Part shown: positions 15,279 to 25,050 of the stretch, piece by piece
Layout: the number at the start of each line of letters is the position of its first letter
Numbering within the stretch: position 1 is the stretch's first letter
From: Candidatus Scotarchaeum otlingeri
Lineage (GTDB): Archaea; Thermoproteota; Nitrososphaeria; Geothermarchaeales; JDFR-13
Assembly: GCA_002011075.2 (NCBI GenBank)
Contig: MTMA02000006.1
Span: 551,374 to 615,373 of the forward strand
Direction of reading: 5' to 3'
Length of the DNA stretch: 64,000 nucleotides
Program-made: the position numbers and the translations under genes
The notes under the pieces: model-generated
Seen by the model: only the letters and a program-made list of their open reading frames with translations
Told to the model about the DNA's origin: nothing
The model's database searches: none

Positions 15279-16745
15279 TTGATGACTAGTATAGAAAAAA
15301 TAAATTATATCGAAGAGTTACCAGACTCCGTCGATATTGCTATAGTAGGAGGGGGCATAATAGGTGTTTTTATAGCGTATGAGTTATCGAGATATAATAT
15401 TAAAGTCATTGTTATAGAGAAAAATTCTGAATTGGGGTTCGGTGTATCACGTGGGCAAACCGGCATAATACATGTTATTCAGACACCCTTTAAATCGCTA
15501 AAAAGTAGGCTCTGTATAGAGGGTAATAAGAGATATAGAGAATACGTCAAGAAACTTGAGGTAGGATATAAAGAATATGACCTATATATGGTTGCCTTGG
15601 GATATTTGGAATCCCTCATTCTACCCTTTATATGGCTGATACTAAGAAGAAATGGCTACCAATGCAATATGTTGCGGGGAGCTACTCTGAGGAAAAAAGA
15701 CCCCTCTCTATCGGACAAGGTCAAGCTTGCAATTAGAGTTAAAGGCTATGGAGCCGTGGATTCCCTAAATATGATATATGCATTGGCTGAGGCCGCCTCT
15801 AGAAATGGTGTATTATTTGCAGTGGAAACTGAGGTTACGAATATATCAATAAATAATAATGCTAAATGGGTGCATACAAATAGAGGTATAGTAAAGACAA
15901 ATATAGTGATAGACGCAGCAGGGCTATATAGTGATAAAATAGCAAGTTACATGGGGAGAAAAAATATAAATATTCTCCCTGCGAAAGGAGCAAACATAGT
16001 TTTTGACGATCCATTCCATCAAAAAAATTTCTATGTAGGCTTACCCATACATAGAGACCCTAGGACAAAAGGAGGCGGGGCATTACTAACCTGGGATGGT
16101 AGGATAATATGGGGGCCGGACTTCAAAGTTATAAGTGATAAAGAAGATACTACTATAGAAAAAGATAACTATAGAAATCTAATCAATAAGTTTTCCAAGA
16201 TATTTAAAAGGATGCCGAATAACCCTATTAGAATATATTCCGGAGTACGACCGATAAACAAAGATGGTGGAGACTTCATCATCGAGGATCACATGCAGAA
16301 TGGACTTATAATTCTCGCGGGAATCGATTCTCCCGGATTTACCTCAGCGCCCATCATAGCCCAAAAAGTCATAGATATGGTTAGAAGATATCTAGGTAAA
16401 TTAACTCTCAAGAAGCGCTTTATTGATTCAAGAAGAGATATCAATAGAGTTTCCCGTCTGTCACTAGACGAAATAGATAAGTTGATAACTATTGATCCCG
16501 ATTATGGGCGGATTATCGGTAGAGACCCGCCAGTATCACTAGGAATGGTGAAAGAAGCCATTGAGCGGGGAGCTAGAACCCTATACGGAATAATGTATCG
16601 CACGGGATTATATATGGGACGTGAGGCCGATATGCCTATGCTTGATAAGATATTGGATATTTATAGCAGGGCTAGCGGTGGAGATATAGATTCCCTAACT
16701 TTGGAAGGTAATAACTCATACCTGCTTTATAAGGTCGATCGATGA
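15279..16745 (+). CDS. FAD-dependent glycerol-3-phosphate-dehydrogenase-like (GlpA-type) with degenerate BFD domain
   Basis: 488 residues. The FAD-binding GGGIIG lies at about residues 24-29, then GVSRGQTGIIH, typical of the GlpA/LhgO group of FAD dehydrogenases. The C-terminal part (about 394-488) aligns with the BFD-type [2Fe-2S] domain of GlpA proteins (LSLDEIDKLITIDPDYGRII...ERGARTL.GI..RTG). However, the CxC and C...C cluster ligands are replaced (GRD at 414-416, GREADMPM at 447-454), so no cluster can bind there. Its stop overlaps the next FAD gene by 4 bases. The substrate may be glycerol 3-phosphate or another 2-hydroxy compound. Confidence 0.78.
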   Translation: MMTSIEKINYIEELPDSVDIAIVGGGIIGVFIAYELSRYNIKVIVIEKNSELGFGVSRGQTGIIHVIQTPFKSLKSRLCIEGNKRYREYVKKLEVGYKEYDLYMVALGYLESLILPFIWLILRRNGYQCNMLRGATLRKKDPSLSDKVKLAIRVKGYGAVDSLNMIYALAEAASRNGVLFAVETEVTNISINNNAKWVHTNRGIVKTNIVIDAAGLYSDKIASYMGRKNINILPAKGANIVFDDPFHQKNFYVGLPIHRDPRTKGGGALLTWDGRIIWGPDFKVISDKEDTTIEKDNYRNLINKFSKIFKRMPNNPIRIYSGVRPINKDGGDFIIEDHMQNGLIILAGIDSPGFTSAPIIAQKVIDMVRRYLGKLTLKKRFIDSRRDINRVSRLSLDEIDKLITIDPDYGRIIGRDPPVSLGMVKEAIERGARTLYGIMYRTGLYMGREADMPMLDKILDIYSRASGGDIDSLTLEGNNSYLLYKVDR

Positions 16746-17857
16746 TGGTACTACATGAGTCATGTGACATACTTATAATTGGACTGGGAATTTCAGGAGT
16801 TACACTGGCTACTGAATTGAATAAGAAGGGGTATAAGATCATAGCTGCTGATATGGATAGTAGCCCTGGAGGAATATATCGATTAATTCCTATGAAATAT
16901 TCGAAGTATATCGATCTAGCGATAACAAATAGACTCATTAATTCATTAAAAAATAATGATATCCCCCTCCTCTTAGAAACTACCTTAATTAAAACCCGCT
17001 ATAATGAGAATATACTTATATCTCCAAAAGGCGTCTATAAAATAAATTCGAAGCTACTTATCATGGCGAGTGGAAGCCGTTCATCCACACCTACAAAGCT
17101 AGGGCTGATCGGCAACTTCCCTGCAGGTATACTGGGAATCCGCTCAGCGATTAGACTACTAATACTTAAGAAGTTGGTGCCCGGTAAAAGACCTGTTATA
17201 TATGGCTCAGGATTATTAACTGAAATATACTCAATAATTCTAAGGGAATATGATATCAAGCCTACATTGATATTACCCGAAGATGAATCAACCTATATTA
17301 ATAGAAACACACTGGATTCATATGATATAGATGTTATTACAGGAGTTTTGAAAGGAGTTTATGGTGAAAGAAGGGTAGAATATATATCTACAGCAGACGG
17401 ACAGAAAATAGTGGGGGACGCATTAATAATAGGTATAATGGAGCCCGACACATTACCCCTCAAATTCAAGTATATTGATAGGTCTACGGGAGGCCCTGCT
17501 CTGAATTATAATTATTCTACAATAGAGAGGGGCAATATATATGTTGCTGGTTCGGCTGCAGCCGTCTTCGAATATCCAGATATTCATATAGAGATGGCGA
17601 ATGAATTAGCCCGTCTTATAGAAAGAGAGGTGGAGGAGCAATATATGCTCAATTATAATAGCAACATCAGGTATGTAGTGCCTAAATATCTTTCCCAATA
17701 TAATAAGAAGGTCTTTTTGAAAGCGAAAGGAAAATATAATAAAATCCTATTTGTCGATAGAGAATATATGTTACGTCCGGGCGGCGAAATAATAATTGAT
17801 ATAGGCCGAATAGGTGTAGAGAGCCCAGCAGATATAGAGATCAAGGTTATAGGGTGA
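16742..17857 (+). CDS. FAD/NAD-dependent oxidoreductase partner of the GlpA-like protein
   Basis: 371-residue flavoprotein. An N-terminal dinucleotide fold (GLGISGVTLATEL, residues 14-26), a GGIYRLIP block and a second nucleotide fold near residue 145 (PVIYGSGLLTEIY) fit the small NAD(P)/FAD oxidoreductases that pair with GlpA-like enzymes in archaea and Thermotogae. It lacks the redox-active CxxC usual in that family, so electron transfer to NAD by the standard route is doubtful. It overlaps the upstream gene by 4 bases. The DUF1667 protein that often completes this trio is absent here. Confidence 0.68.
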   Translation: MMVLHESCDILIIGLGISGVTLATELNKKGYKIIAADMDSSPGGIYRLIPMKYSKYIDLAITNRLINSLKNNDIPLLLETTLIKTRYNENILISPKGVYKINSKLLIMASGSRSSTPTKLGLIGNFPAGILGIRSAIRLLILKKLVPGKRPVIYGSGLLTEIYSIILREYDIKPTLILPEDESTYINRNTLDSYDIDVITGVLKGVYGERRVEYISTADGQKIVGDALIIGIMEPDTLPLKFKYIDRSTGGPALNYNYSTIERGNIYVAGSAAAVFEYPDIHIEMANELARLIEREVEEQYMLNYNSNIRYVVPKYLSQYNKKVFLKAKGKYNKILFVDREYMLRPGGEIIIDIGRIGVESPADIEIKVIG

Positions 17858-17871
17858 GAGTATTCGAAGCA

Positions 17872-19317
17872 CTATTCTACGCAGCAGGGCATCATATCTA
17901 TTCTTCGTATAAATGCCTGTGCGGATAGCTTGATTATCTCTGATATCGATGGGAAGACTGTTGGCATATTAATTATATCATCAACTTTATATCTATGCTT
18001 AATCATTAATGAGGCTTGACCGATGAACTCCGATGCTTCGGGTGCTAATACGTGGAAACCCTTAATTATATTAGTATAGGGATCTATAATCAACTTAGCT
18101 AAACCTCTCTCGCGATTAATAATTGATGATTTGGCTAATGCATCGAATCTAACAACTCTACATTGACATGCACCTGTTTTTTCCATTAATTCACTTTCAG
18201 ATAAACCTACGAATGCCAGTTGGGGGTCTACGAAGACAACGACGGGGTAAAATGTATATTCGATAGACTTTACATCTCCAAAATACATGTTTTCAGCTGA
18301 TACAGCGCCTTCCTTAGCTGATAGTGTTTCTAATAGCGCGGGTTTTGGGGATGAAGAAACATCGCCAGCTGCATATATTTTAGGATTTGATGTTCTGAGA
18401 TATTTGTCTATCTCAACAAAGCCTTTCCCATTGAGCCTTACTCCTGCATTTTCAAGAGCAAGGTTTTGTGTATTGGGCTTTCTTCCTGTAGCGATCATTA
18501 GGATGTCTGTATTTATGATTTTCTCACCATAGTGACCGATAATCCTCGCCTTAATACCCTCACCGATTTTTTCTAGAGATGCAACCCTTGATTTAAGGTG
18601 GATATTTATTCCTTCTTGTATAAGGATATTAGTTAATTCTTTGGATAACTCGGGTTCGGTTCTGGGAATTACCCTATCTAAAACTTCCACTATTTCAACT
18701 CTTACCCCAAGCCTCGATAATGACTGAGCTAGCTCGAGTCCGACAGCCCCCGATCCGATAATTAGGATGCTCTCTATATTCTTATCCAAATTCCAGATGT
18801 TATCTGATGTATAATAATCTATTTTCTCAATACCCTTGATATCGGGTATGGTGGGGGTTGAACCTGTGGCGATTAAATATTTATCTCCACTTATGATTTT
18901 TCTATCCTTGCCCTTTATAACTATCTTATCTCTGGTCTTAAAAACCCCTGTGCCTATATAATGATCTACATTATCGAATCTGTCCAGAAGTTTTTCATAC
19001 TTGTTCTTTCGCATATTAGCTACAAGTTTATTAATATCATTCATTATCCCGGGGAGTTCTGCATGTATCCCGTCTATGGATACCCCGGGGCTATCGATAG
19101 TACGAGCATCATAGATTGATTTAGCTATATAGTATAATCTTTTAGAGGGAACACAGCCTACATTTACACATGTACCGCCTATGGGCCCGCGATTTATCAA
19201 TGCTATTCTTGCTTGACCCTCTGTTAACTCTGAATATTTGACCATTGCCGAAAATCCAGCCGCCCCTCCACCTACTATTACGAGATCATAATGATTATTA
19301 GCCATAATTGAATTCAC
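17872..19317 (-). CDS. merA: mercuric-reductase-like flavin disulfide oxidoreductase
   Basis: 481 residues of the pyridine nucleotide-disulfide oxidoreductase class I family. GGGAAG FAD motif near residue 16, redox disulfide in GGTCVNVGCVPSK, NAD fold GSGAVGLELAQSL, and the C-terminal dimerisation domain with MPTVFPSISEIIKLSAQAF. The protein ends in PCCVE: this vicinal cysteine pair is the mark of MerA, where it hands Hg(II) to the active site. Dihydrolipoamide dehydrogenases lack it. There is no N-terminal heavy-metal domain. No merR, merP or merT is next to it. Mercury reduction is likely but not proven. Confidence 0.82.
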   Translation of the reverse strand: MNSIMANNHYDLVIVGGGAAGFSAMVKYSELTEGQARIALINRGPIGGTCVNVGCVPSKRLYYIAKSIYDARTIDSPGVSIDGIHAELPGIMNDINKLVANMRKNKYEKLLDRFDNVDHYIGTGVFKTRDKIVIKGKDRKIISGDKYLIATGSTPTIPDIKGIEKIDYYTSDNIWNLDKNIESILIIGSGAVGLELAQSLSRLGVRVEIVEVLDRVIPRTEPELSKELTNILIQEGINIHLKSRVASLEKIGEGIKARIIGHYGEKIINTDILMIATGRKPNTQNLALENAGVRLNGKGFVEIDKYLRTSNPKIYAAGDVSSSPKPALLETLSAKEGAVSAENMYFGDVKSIEYTFYPVVVFVDPQLAFVGLSESELMEKTGACQCRVVRFDALAKSSIINRERGLAKLIIDPYTNIIKGFHVLAPEASEFIGQASLMIKHRYKVDDIINMPTVFPSISEIIKLSAQAFIRRIDMMPCCVE

Positions 19318-19420
19318 CTTGTTAAATTGCTTTGTATACCCAATATATTCTAGGTATAGATAAAGCTTATTAATTCCAAAATGGAAAATAAAAAAGTTTG
19401 ATGTTGCTTATCAGGTTATT

Positions 19421-19660
19421 CTATCCTTCATATTCGGCCTTTTCCTTTAATTCCTTAATCCTCTCTTGAACACTACGCAACTCTTCTCTCAGCTCATCGA
19501 TCTCCTGCTCTAATAGCCTCTTATACTCTTCTACCTCCCTTAGCTCATCTTTAATCGTATATTCCCTATCAACTCTATATCGATACCTTCGGCGTCTACC
19601 CCTAAATCTAGGCAACATACACCATCTATTTCTCCATCTAAATCTCCATCTCCACCCCAT
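19421..19660 (-). CDS. small Trp/Arg-rich coiled-coil protein (DUF5320-like)
   Basis: 79 residues in two parts: a very basic, aromatic N-terminus (WRWRFRWRNRW, then a run of Arg and Tyr to about residue 30) and a C-terminal coiled coil from about 33 to 76 (KDELREVEEYKRLLEQEIDE). The layout resembles archaeal DUF5320 proteins, which have a short special N-terminus before a coiled coil and often lie near DUF134 regulators. A DUF134 gene with a similar WRWRRGWR start lies at 35218. One cysteine only. Possibly cotranscribed upstream of the merA-like gene (about 100 bases apart). Function unknown. Confidence 0.6.
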   Translation of the reverse strand: MGWRWRFRWRNRWCMLPRFRGRRRRYRYRVDREYTIKDELREVEEYKRLLEQEIDELREELRSVQERIKELKEKAEYEG

Positions 19661-19789
19661 ATCGACTCACCATAATATTTAGCATATGCACATAAATATA
19701 AGTCGATAGCCTATACAATCTGAACGAACAATTATATCCACAAAATAGATTCTGCTAAAAGTATTAACATGATATAGAGTAATTATTAA

Positions 19790-20983
19790 TTGGTGTCTAG
19801 CATGGTGTTTCCTCTATCCTCAATTAAGGACTTTAAAATAACCATAGGTGATGAACATGAATTATTCAGGAAAACTGTAAGGAAATTTGTAGAGGAAGAT
19901 TTGGAGCCTATAGCCGATAAGATTGAGAAGAATAACGAGATCCCTATGGAAGTCTTACATAAAGCTAAGGAACTTGGCTTTATGGGTATAGGTATACCTG
20001 AGGAATATGGTGGCCAAGGCGGTGATAACATTATGATGGCCATTATGACAGAGGAGTTAGCCCGAGTATCACCGGCATTCGCTATAGCCGTAGCGATAAA
20101 CTATGTATTTACGATACCTGTCTTATTATTTGGAACAGAGGAACAAAAAAGGAAGTATATAACACCGATTGCGTCAGGAAAGTCCTTTGGAGCCCACGCT
20201 AATACAGAGCCTGTGGCGGGAAGTGATGTAGCTGGGATACAGTCCGAAGCAAAGTCATATAGAGATATCTATGTATTAACCGGTAGGAAGACGTTAATAA
20301 CAGGGGCTGATAAAGCCGATTTCTTTTTGGTATCGGCCAGAACCAATCCTCCCGGTGAGAAGAGATGGTGGGGGATAACTCTATTTATCATAGAGAAGGG
20401 GTTTGAAGGATTTAAGATAGGGCAGAGGATCAATACGATGGGAATGAGGGGAGAACAACCATATGAACTAATACTCGATGATGTAAAGGTCCCTAAAAAT
20501 AATGTATTAGGTGACCAAGACGAAGGGTTCAAATATTTATTAACCACATATGACCATACAAGGATAGCTGTTGCAGCCCAGGCTGTAGGTATAGCTCAGG
20601 GAGCCTTCGAAAAAGCGTTAAAATATAGTAGAGAAAGACATGCTTTCGGAAGACCAATTATAAAGTTTCAGGGCGTTTCATTTAAAATTTCTGACATCCT
20701 TATGGAGCTTGAGGCGGCTAGACTTCTTACCTACTGGGCCGCCACACTCGCTGACGCCAAAAACCAAAATTATATTATTGCTTCCTCACTAGCTAAGGCA
20801 TATGCAACAGAGGCTGCTGAGAAAGCAGCATTATTATCTATAAAGGTTCATGGGGGATACGGAGTCGACTCTGAAGTGGGTGTAGAGAAATATCTTAGAG
20901 ACGCCGTTATAACAACAATATATGAAGGCACAAACGACATCCAAAGACTAACTATTGCGAGAATATTAGAGAAAAGGACATAA
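19790..20983 (+). CDS. acyl-CoA dehydrogenase
   Basis: 397 residues (TTG start; GTG 19793 and ATG 19802 are alternatives) with the complete acyl-CoA dehydrogenase fold: helical N-terminal domain (EHELFRKTVRKFVEEDLEP), GGQGGD, the FAD/substrate block AHANTEPVAGSDVAGI, the YSRERHAFGRPI signature, and C-terminal VHGGYGVDSEVGVEKYLRDA with YEGTNDIQRL, where the Glu is the catalytic base of the short-chain group. It oxidises an acyl-CoA to the enoyl-CoA and passes electrons to an ETF. No etfAB lies in the window. It may act in branched-chain or fatty acid breakdown together with the methylmalonyl-CoA genes at 37.8 kb. Confidence 0.93.
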   Translation: MVSSMVFPLSSIKDFKITIGDEHELFRKTVRKFVEEDLEPIADKIEKNNEIPMEVLHKAKELGFMGIGIPEEYGGQGGDNIMMAIMTEELARVSPAFAIAVAINYVFTIPVLLFGTEEQKRKYITPIASGKSFGAHANTEPVAGSDVAGIQSEAKSYRDIYVLTGRKTLITGADKADFFLVSARTNPPGEKRWWGITLFIIEKGFEGFKIGQRINTMGMRGEQPYELILDDVKVPKNNVLGDQDEGFKYLLTTYDHTRIAVAAQAVGIAQGAFEKALKYSRERHAFGRPIIKFQGVSFKISDILMELEAARLLTYWAATLADAKNQNYIIASSLAKAYATEAAEKAALLSIKVHGGYGVDSEVGVEKYLRDAVITTIYEGTNDIQRLTIARILEKRT

Positions 20984-21276
20984 ACAATAACCATTATTTA
21001 GTCACTAAATTTATCTAAATGAACCAAGTGATCTTACTGAGGCTCTCGATACCATAAGGAAACTTATTTAATTATATATTGTCACAGCAATTTTGGCTTT
21101 AAATCTTAGGATGAACCTGGTAGTGTTAGGATAATTATACTATTTCATCAAAAATCCATGTATATTTCTGTTTATAGAGTAAATATGATAATATTTATTT
21201 GCGTTATCGACATAATCTACTTTATTGAATCCATAGATGCCCATATAAGAATAGAAGTCTAGAAAAGATCGTAGAG

Positions 21277-22464
21277 ATGGTAAATATGAGTGTTAAGACC
21301 AAGATACTACCATTAATCTTTTCCATAGTTATAGTGTTAGCATATGTCGATAATTTCTCCCTACATCCTGTTTTAACTCCCTATGCAATTGAGTTGGGTG
21401 CAAGCGGATTAATATTAGGAGTTATAGTTGCCTCTTATTCTCTCTCCGAGGATATATTTGAAGTGGCAATAGGATATATCGCCGATAGAACTAAAAGAAG
21501 AAAATTGATCTTAACAATCGGTATGTTATTAAATTCCATCGCCATATATGCATATTCACTGGTCAATACGCCATTCCAATTAATAATGGCTAGGTTTATA
21601 CATGGAGGCTTCGGTTCACTAATTGGGCCATCATCTATGGCCCTTGCCAAAACCACCCCTAATCCTTTGTCCAGCCTTGGTGGCAGAATGGGTGCTTATG
21701 GAGTGGCTATCATGAGCGGCGCTATAGTGGGGTGGTATATGGGTGGAATAATCCCATCTATATATGGAATCAGAGGGTTCTTCGTTATTTTGGCTGTGGT
21801 TGTCTTCTTGGGTATGGTTTTATCAATATTCATAAAGGAATCGGAGGAAAAGATCAATGTTGAAGTTAAGTATTCAGCTAGAGATTTTTTTGGACGGACT
21901 ATTGGTATATTACGCGATAGGTATGTATTAAATGGTTTAATGGCCTTATTTGGGGTTACATTTACACAGGGATCGGTTACCACGCTCCTACCTATAATTG
22001 CTTCATCATATATAGATCGACCCCCCTTAGCTGTGGGAATTTTTCTTGGTACAACTGCAGTATTAGCCTTTATCCTACAAATACCCTTTGGGATTATATC
22101 CGATAGAGTAGGGAGAATTAAAATGTTGATTCTCAGTATACTTCTGATTATAACAGGTATAATTATGGCTGTATTCTCAGAGAGTATCAAAGGTCTACTT
22201 ATAGCTTCGATTCCATATGGCGCCGGATACTCTATATTATTTCCTGCATCAGCCGCCCTAGTATTATCTAGGGTCGATGATGAAGATACCTCATTAGCAT
22301 CAAGCCTTTTCCATATTATGATTACAGAGGGTGTTGTATGGGGAGCAATATTGACCTCCCCGTTATATCTCCTAATAACCCCTGAATATGCGATATTAAC
22401 TTCTCTAGTTCCATGTATCTTTGCATTAATATTATTAGCGTTCCACTCAGGGAAATCGATTTAA
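21277..22464 (+). CDS. MFS transporter
   Basis: 395 residues with twelve predicted membrane segments. Between segments 2 and 3 lies IGYIADRTKRRKL, the MFS loop motif, repeated in the second half as FGIISDRVGRIKM. Substrate not recognisable. The start is the ATG at 21277 (second ATG four codons on). It has its own promoter region of nearly 300 bases. The Lrp-type regulator gene follows after about 105 bases on the same strand and may control it. Confidence 0.85.
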   Translation: MVNMSVKTKILPLIFSIVIVLAYVDNFSLHPVLTPYAIELGASGLILGVIVASYSLSEDIFEVAIGYIADRTKRRKLILTIGMLLNSIAIYAYSLVNTPFQLIMARFIHGGFGSLIGPSSMALAKTTPNPLSSLGGRMGAYGVAIMSGAIVGWYMGGIIPSIYGIRGFFVILAVVVFLGMVLSIFIKESEEKINVEVKYSARDFFGRTIGILRDRYVLNGLMALFGVTFTQGSVTTLLPIIASSYIDRPPLAVGIFLGTTAVLAFILQIPFGIISDRVGRIKMLILSILLIITGIIMAVFSESIKGLLIASIPYGAGYSILFPASAALVLSRVDDEDTSLASSLFHIMITEGVVWGAILTSPLYLLITPEYAILTSLVPCIFALILLAFHSGKSI

Positions 22465-22570
22465 AGACGCGATCATCATATATCCATATCAACTTATTCT
22501 ACTCAGATATATGTCAATTTAATATACTCCCTGATTACAGAATATATTTATGTGGATAAAGTGATGAATA

Positions 22571-23020
22571 ATGGTTAATCTGGATGAAATTGACCTTAAG
22601 ATCCTCAGGCATCTACAGGTGGATGGTAGAGCCTCATATGCTGAGCTATCAAATAAAATAGGTGTTCCTCAATCAACTGTTAGATTTAGGATAAACAAGT
22701 TAGTTGATGAAGGTGTAATACGAAAATTCGTAGCTATCCTTGACCCAGTGAAAATAGGATATCCGATCGTTATAATTATGCTCCTTAGAGTTCATCACAA
22801 ATATATGGATAGCATATTCGATAGCCTGGCTGAAATGAGTGAACTACATCATCTATTTCAGATAACAGGTAAATATGATATTATAATTATCTTCCATGCA
22901 AAAGATATGGACCATGTCAATGAAATAAATAATTATGTTCGAGGTCTGGAAGGAGTTATTGACGCGGAAACCCTACTGGCAACAGGCAGACTAATCGTAA
23001 AGACTGAGCTTGATATCTAA
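22571..23020 (+). CDS. Lrp/AsnC-family transcriptional regulator
   Basis: 149 residues. The N-terminal helix-turn-helix runs LDEIDLKILRHLQVDGRASY and then LSNKIGVPQSTVRFRINKL. The C-terminal RAM/AsnC effector domain has VMLLRVHHK-type strands and ITGKYDIIIIFHAKD. Lrp proteins form octamers that bind amino acids or similar effectors and regulate metabolism. Length and layout are normal. The ligand cannot be predicted. It sits between the MFS gene (same strand) and the convergent beta-propeller gene. Confidence 0.93.
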   Translation: MVNLDEIDLKILRHLQVDGRASYAELSNKIGVPQSTVRFRINKLVDEGVIRKFVAILDPVKIGYPIVIIMLLRVHHKYMDSIFDSLAEMSELHHLFQITGKYDIIIIFHAKDMDHVNEINNYVRGLEGVIDAETLLATGRLIVKTELDI

Positions 23021-23184
23021 AGGTCGATGGGTTAAGGATAGAATGTATAGAATACATAATATATAGAGATATAAGGCTCCCCCATTTAAGACAAAAGTAT
23101 TTTGGCCTACTGCTACTCTAGTTAACTCTGGCCACAAGGATACCTAGAGGATAATATAAATAAAAACCTGATATATAGAAATAA
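23021..23184. other. convergent intergenic region, no gene seen
   Basis: 164 bases between the Lrp gene and the opposing beta-propeller gene. It holds a TGGCC/GGCCA inverted repeat (around 23102-23133) that could fold into a weak stem, and AT-rich runs at the 3' end of each gene that may serve transcription termination. No RNA gene is recognised. Confidence 0.35.
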
Positions 23185-25050
23185 TTATTCAAGGGGTATC
23201 GCTTTAATCAGTTGGAAGTCGATTAGACTATGAACCATGAGATATCTTGATGAGAATGTGTATATATAATCACCTATATACATTGCTCTAACTATAGAAT
23301 TTTCATAAGAAAGTTCTGATTTCGATTGTCCAAAGCTATCAATGTGAGTTATATTGCCAATAAGAGTTATTCCATCTCGAGTTACCTTTATAACAACTAG
23401 TCCTTGCCAAACAGGTTCCCCATATGCATATGGCGGTGGCTCACCATCATATAGACTAGGATTTATGATTGCAATCAAGACAGGCATCATCAATAGTCCT
23501 TTTTCCGGATAGTATTGCAGTGCTTTATGGTCGTATAGGACAGGTGTCTCACTTCCTCTGTCACCTAAGACTAAACTATCGATTTCTATAGGAGAATCGA
23601 GGTCCTCAACCGAGAATAGACTAATTTTTATACCTTGATACCATGCAAAGTCTCCTTCTTCTGCTGGAACAGCTTCTTTACCCACCCCTATTAAATATCC
23701 ATCGATTACTGGGTGAAGGTAGCTAGAGTATCCCGGAATTTTTAGTTTACCTCTCACCTCGGGATTCAAAGGATCACTTAGATCGATTATAAATAATGGG
23801 TCCACCTTTTTGAATGTTACGACGTAACCTATGTCTCCAATAAATCTGACAGAATATATCATCTCTCCTCCTGCTAAGCCCTCTAATCTACCTACAATGT
23901 CAAGCGACATATTAAGGACATAAACATTATTAACTGTATACCATTCCTCATAACCAGAGATCGACTCTGTTGTTGCAATCCTAAAATAATTATTATATTC
24001 ATCCATACTGAATTGATTAAGTATCATGCCTGGTACAGCTCCATGAGCTTGGACATCAACATTTATACCCTCAATAGCTATTCGGAATATTCTAGTTCTC
24101 TGCCTATTATTTTGGAATGACCATTCCCAGTCAGGTGTAGTTACATAGATATTCTTGTGCGAGACATATATGGTGGATGCTGATGGGAATAAGAACGAAT
24201 CATAATCGATGCCTTTGTCGACTATATTAATCGCTGTGATTGTGACTAGCATATAGTCGTTATAAGCGATATCTGTATAGGCTATCCGATTCGGATCAAA
24301 ATCTATTTTCTCATTATCAATCGTTATGATAGGTAATGTTACATTATATTCATCCGTAATTCTATAATGGGAAACCAGATACACATAATTATCAATCATC
24401 CTAGCCCCGACATAGCTACCCTCGATTGTATAGCTCAATTCAGCAATGGGGTTTTCCCTCACAGATATGTCATATATGAAAATCGTTACATTGCTAGAGC
24501 CCCATCCAGGGTATGGCATAATTTCTATTAAGGAGGTTCTTGGCTCGATATATGAAAATCCATAGCTCCCTAGGAAGACTACTAATTTATCGTCATTTAC
24601 AAATATACCTATGATGCTTCCATTGAATTCTAATATATTAACTATCCCTGATTCCTCAGGTGGATAAGCATAAATAATGAATAATCTATTTTCTTTGACT
24701 AAATAAATATATTCACCATCTGTCTTGATAATATCAGGTTCATCGACACCTTCAACCTGAACATTAGTCTCAGAATAAGCTAGAGACTCACCGGATGATT
24801 CAGCTGTCAACGCTGTCCTAACCAGATCAGTTGTAAAGCCGATCTTCGGTGCTATAGACTCATATCTACTTCTCATTATACCTATATAGAATGACATCTC
24901 CCTGATGCTTGAAAATCGTCTTAATTCTGTATCTCCAATATCTAGATCAAACGATTTATAGAATGGTGGATTTATCATGAAAAGGATTGATCCAAATATA
25001 ATGGTCAGTACAAATATTATCATTAGTGATCTAGCAATTGGTATTCTCAT
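23185..25050 (-). CDS. secreted beta-propeller domain protein (Beta_propel family)
   Basis: 621 residues with an N-terminal signal or anchor (about residues 8-27) and then a large exported domain. NVQVEGVDEPDIIKTDGEYI near residue 110 is the hallmark of the Beta_propel (PF09826-type) family, with further propeller blades to the end (FIIDLSDPLNPEVRGKLKIP, HKALQYYPEKGLLMMPVLI). These proteins sit on the outside of archaeal and some bacterial cells; function unknown, possibly adhesion or binding. Full length for the family. Monocistronic as far as can be seen. Confidence 0.85.
   Translation of the reverse strand: MRIPIARSLMIIFVLTIIFGSILFMINPPFYKSFDLDIGDTELRRFSSIREMSFYIGIMRSRYESIAPKIGFTTDLVRTALTAESSGESLAYSETNVQVEGVDEPDIIKTDGEYIYLVKENRLFIIYAYPPEESGIVNILEFNGSIIGIFVNDDKLVVFLGSYGFSYIEPRTSLIEIMPYPGWGSSNVTIFIYDISVRENPIAELSYTIEGSYVGARMIDNYVYLVSHYRITDEYNVTLPIITIDNEKIDFDPNRIAYTDIAYNDYMLVTITAINIVDKGIDYDSFLFPSASTIYVSHKNIYVTTPDWEWSFQNNRQRTRIFRIAIEGINVDVQAHGAVPGMILNQFSMDEYNNYFRIATTESISGYEEWYTVNNVYVLNMSLDIVGRLEGLAGGEMIYSVRFIGDIGYVVTFKKVDPLFIIDLSDPLNPEVRGKLKIPGYSSYLHPVIDGYLIGVGKEAVPAEEGDFAWYQGIKISLFSVEDLDSPIEIDSLVLGDRGSETPVLYDHKALQYYPEKGLLMMPVLIAIINPSLYDGEPPPYAYGEPVWQGLVVIKVTRDGITLIGNITHIDSFGQSKSELSYENSIVRAMYIGDYIYTFSSRYLMVHSLIDFQLIKAIPLE

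Noticed and set aside
19790-20983. Source of the acyl-CoA dehydrogenase fragment at 2328 by recent duplication
   Set aside because: The shared region differs at most positions outside the family motifs, so they are old paralogues.
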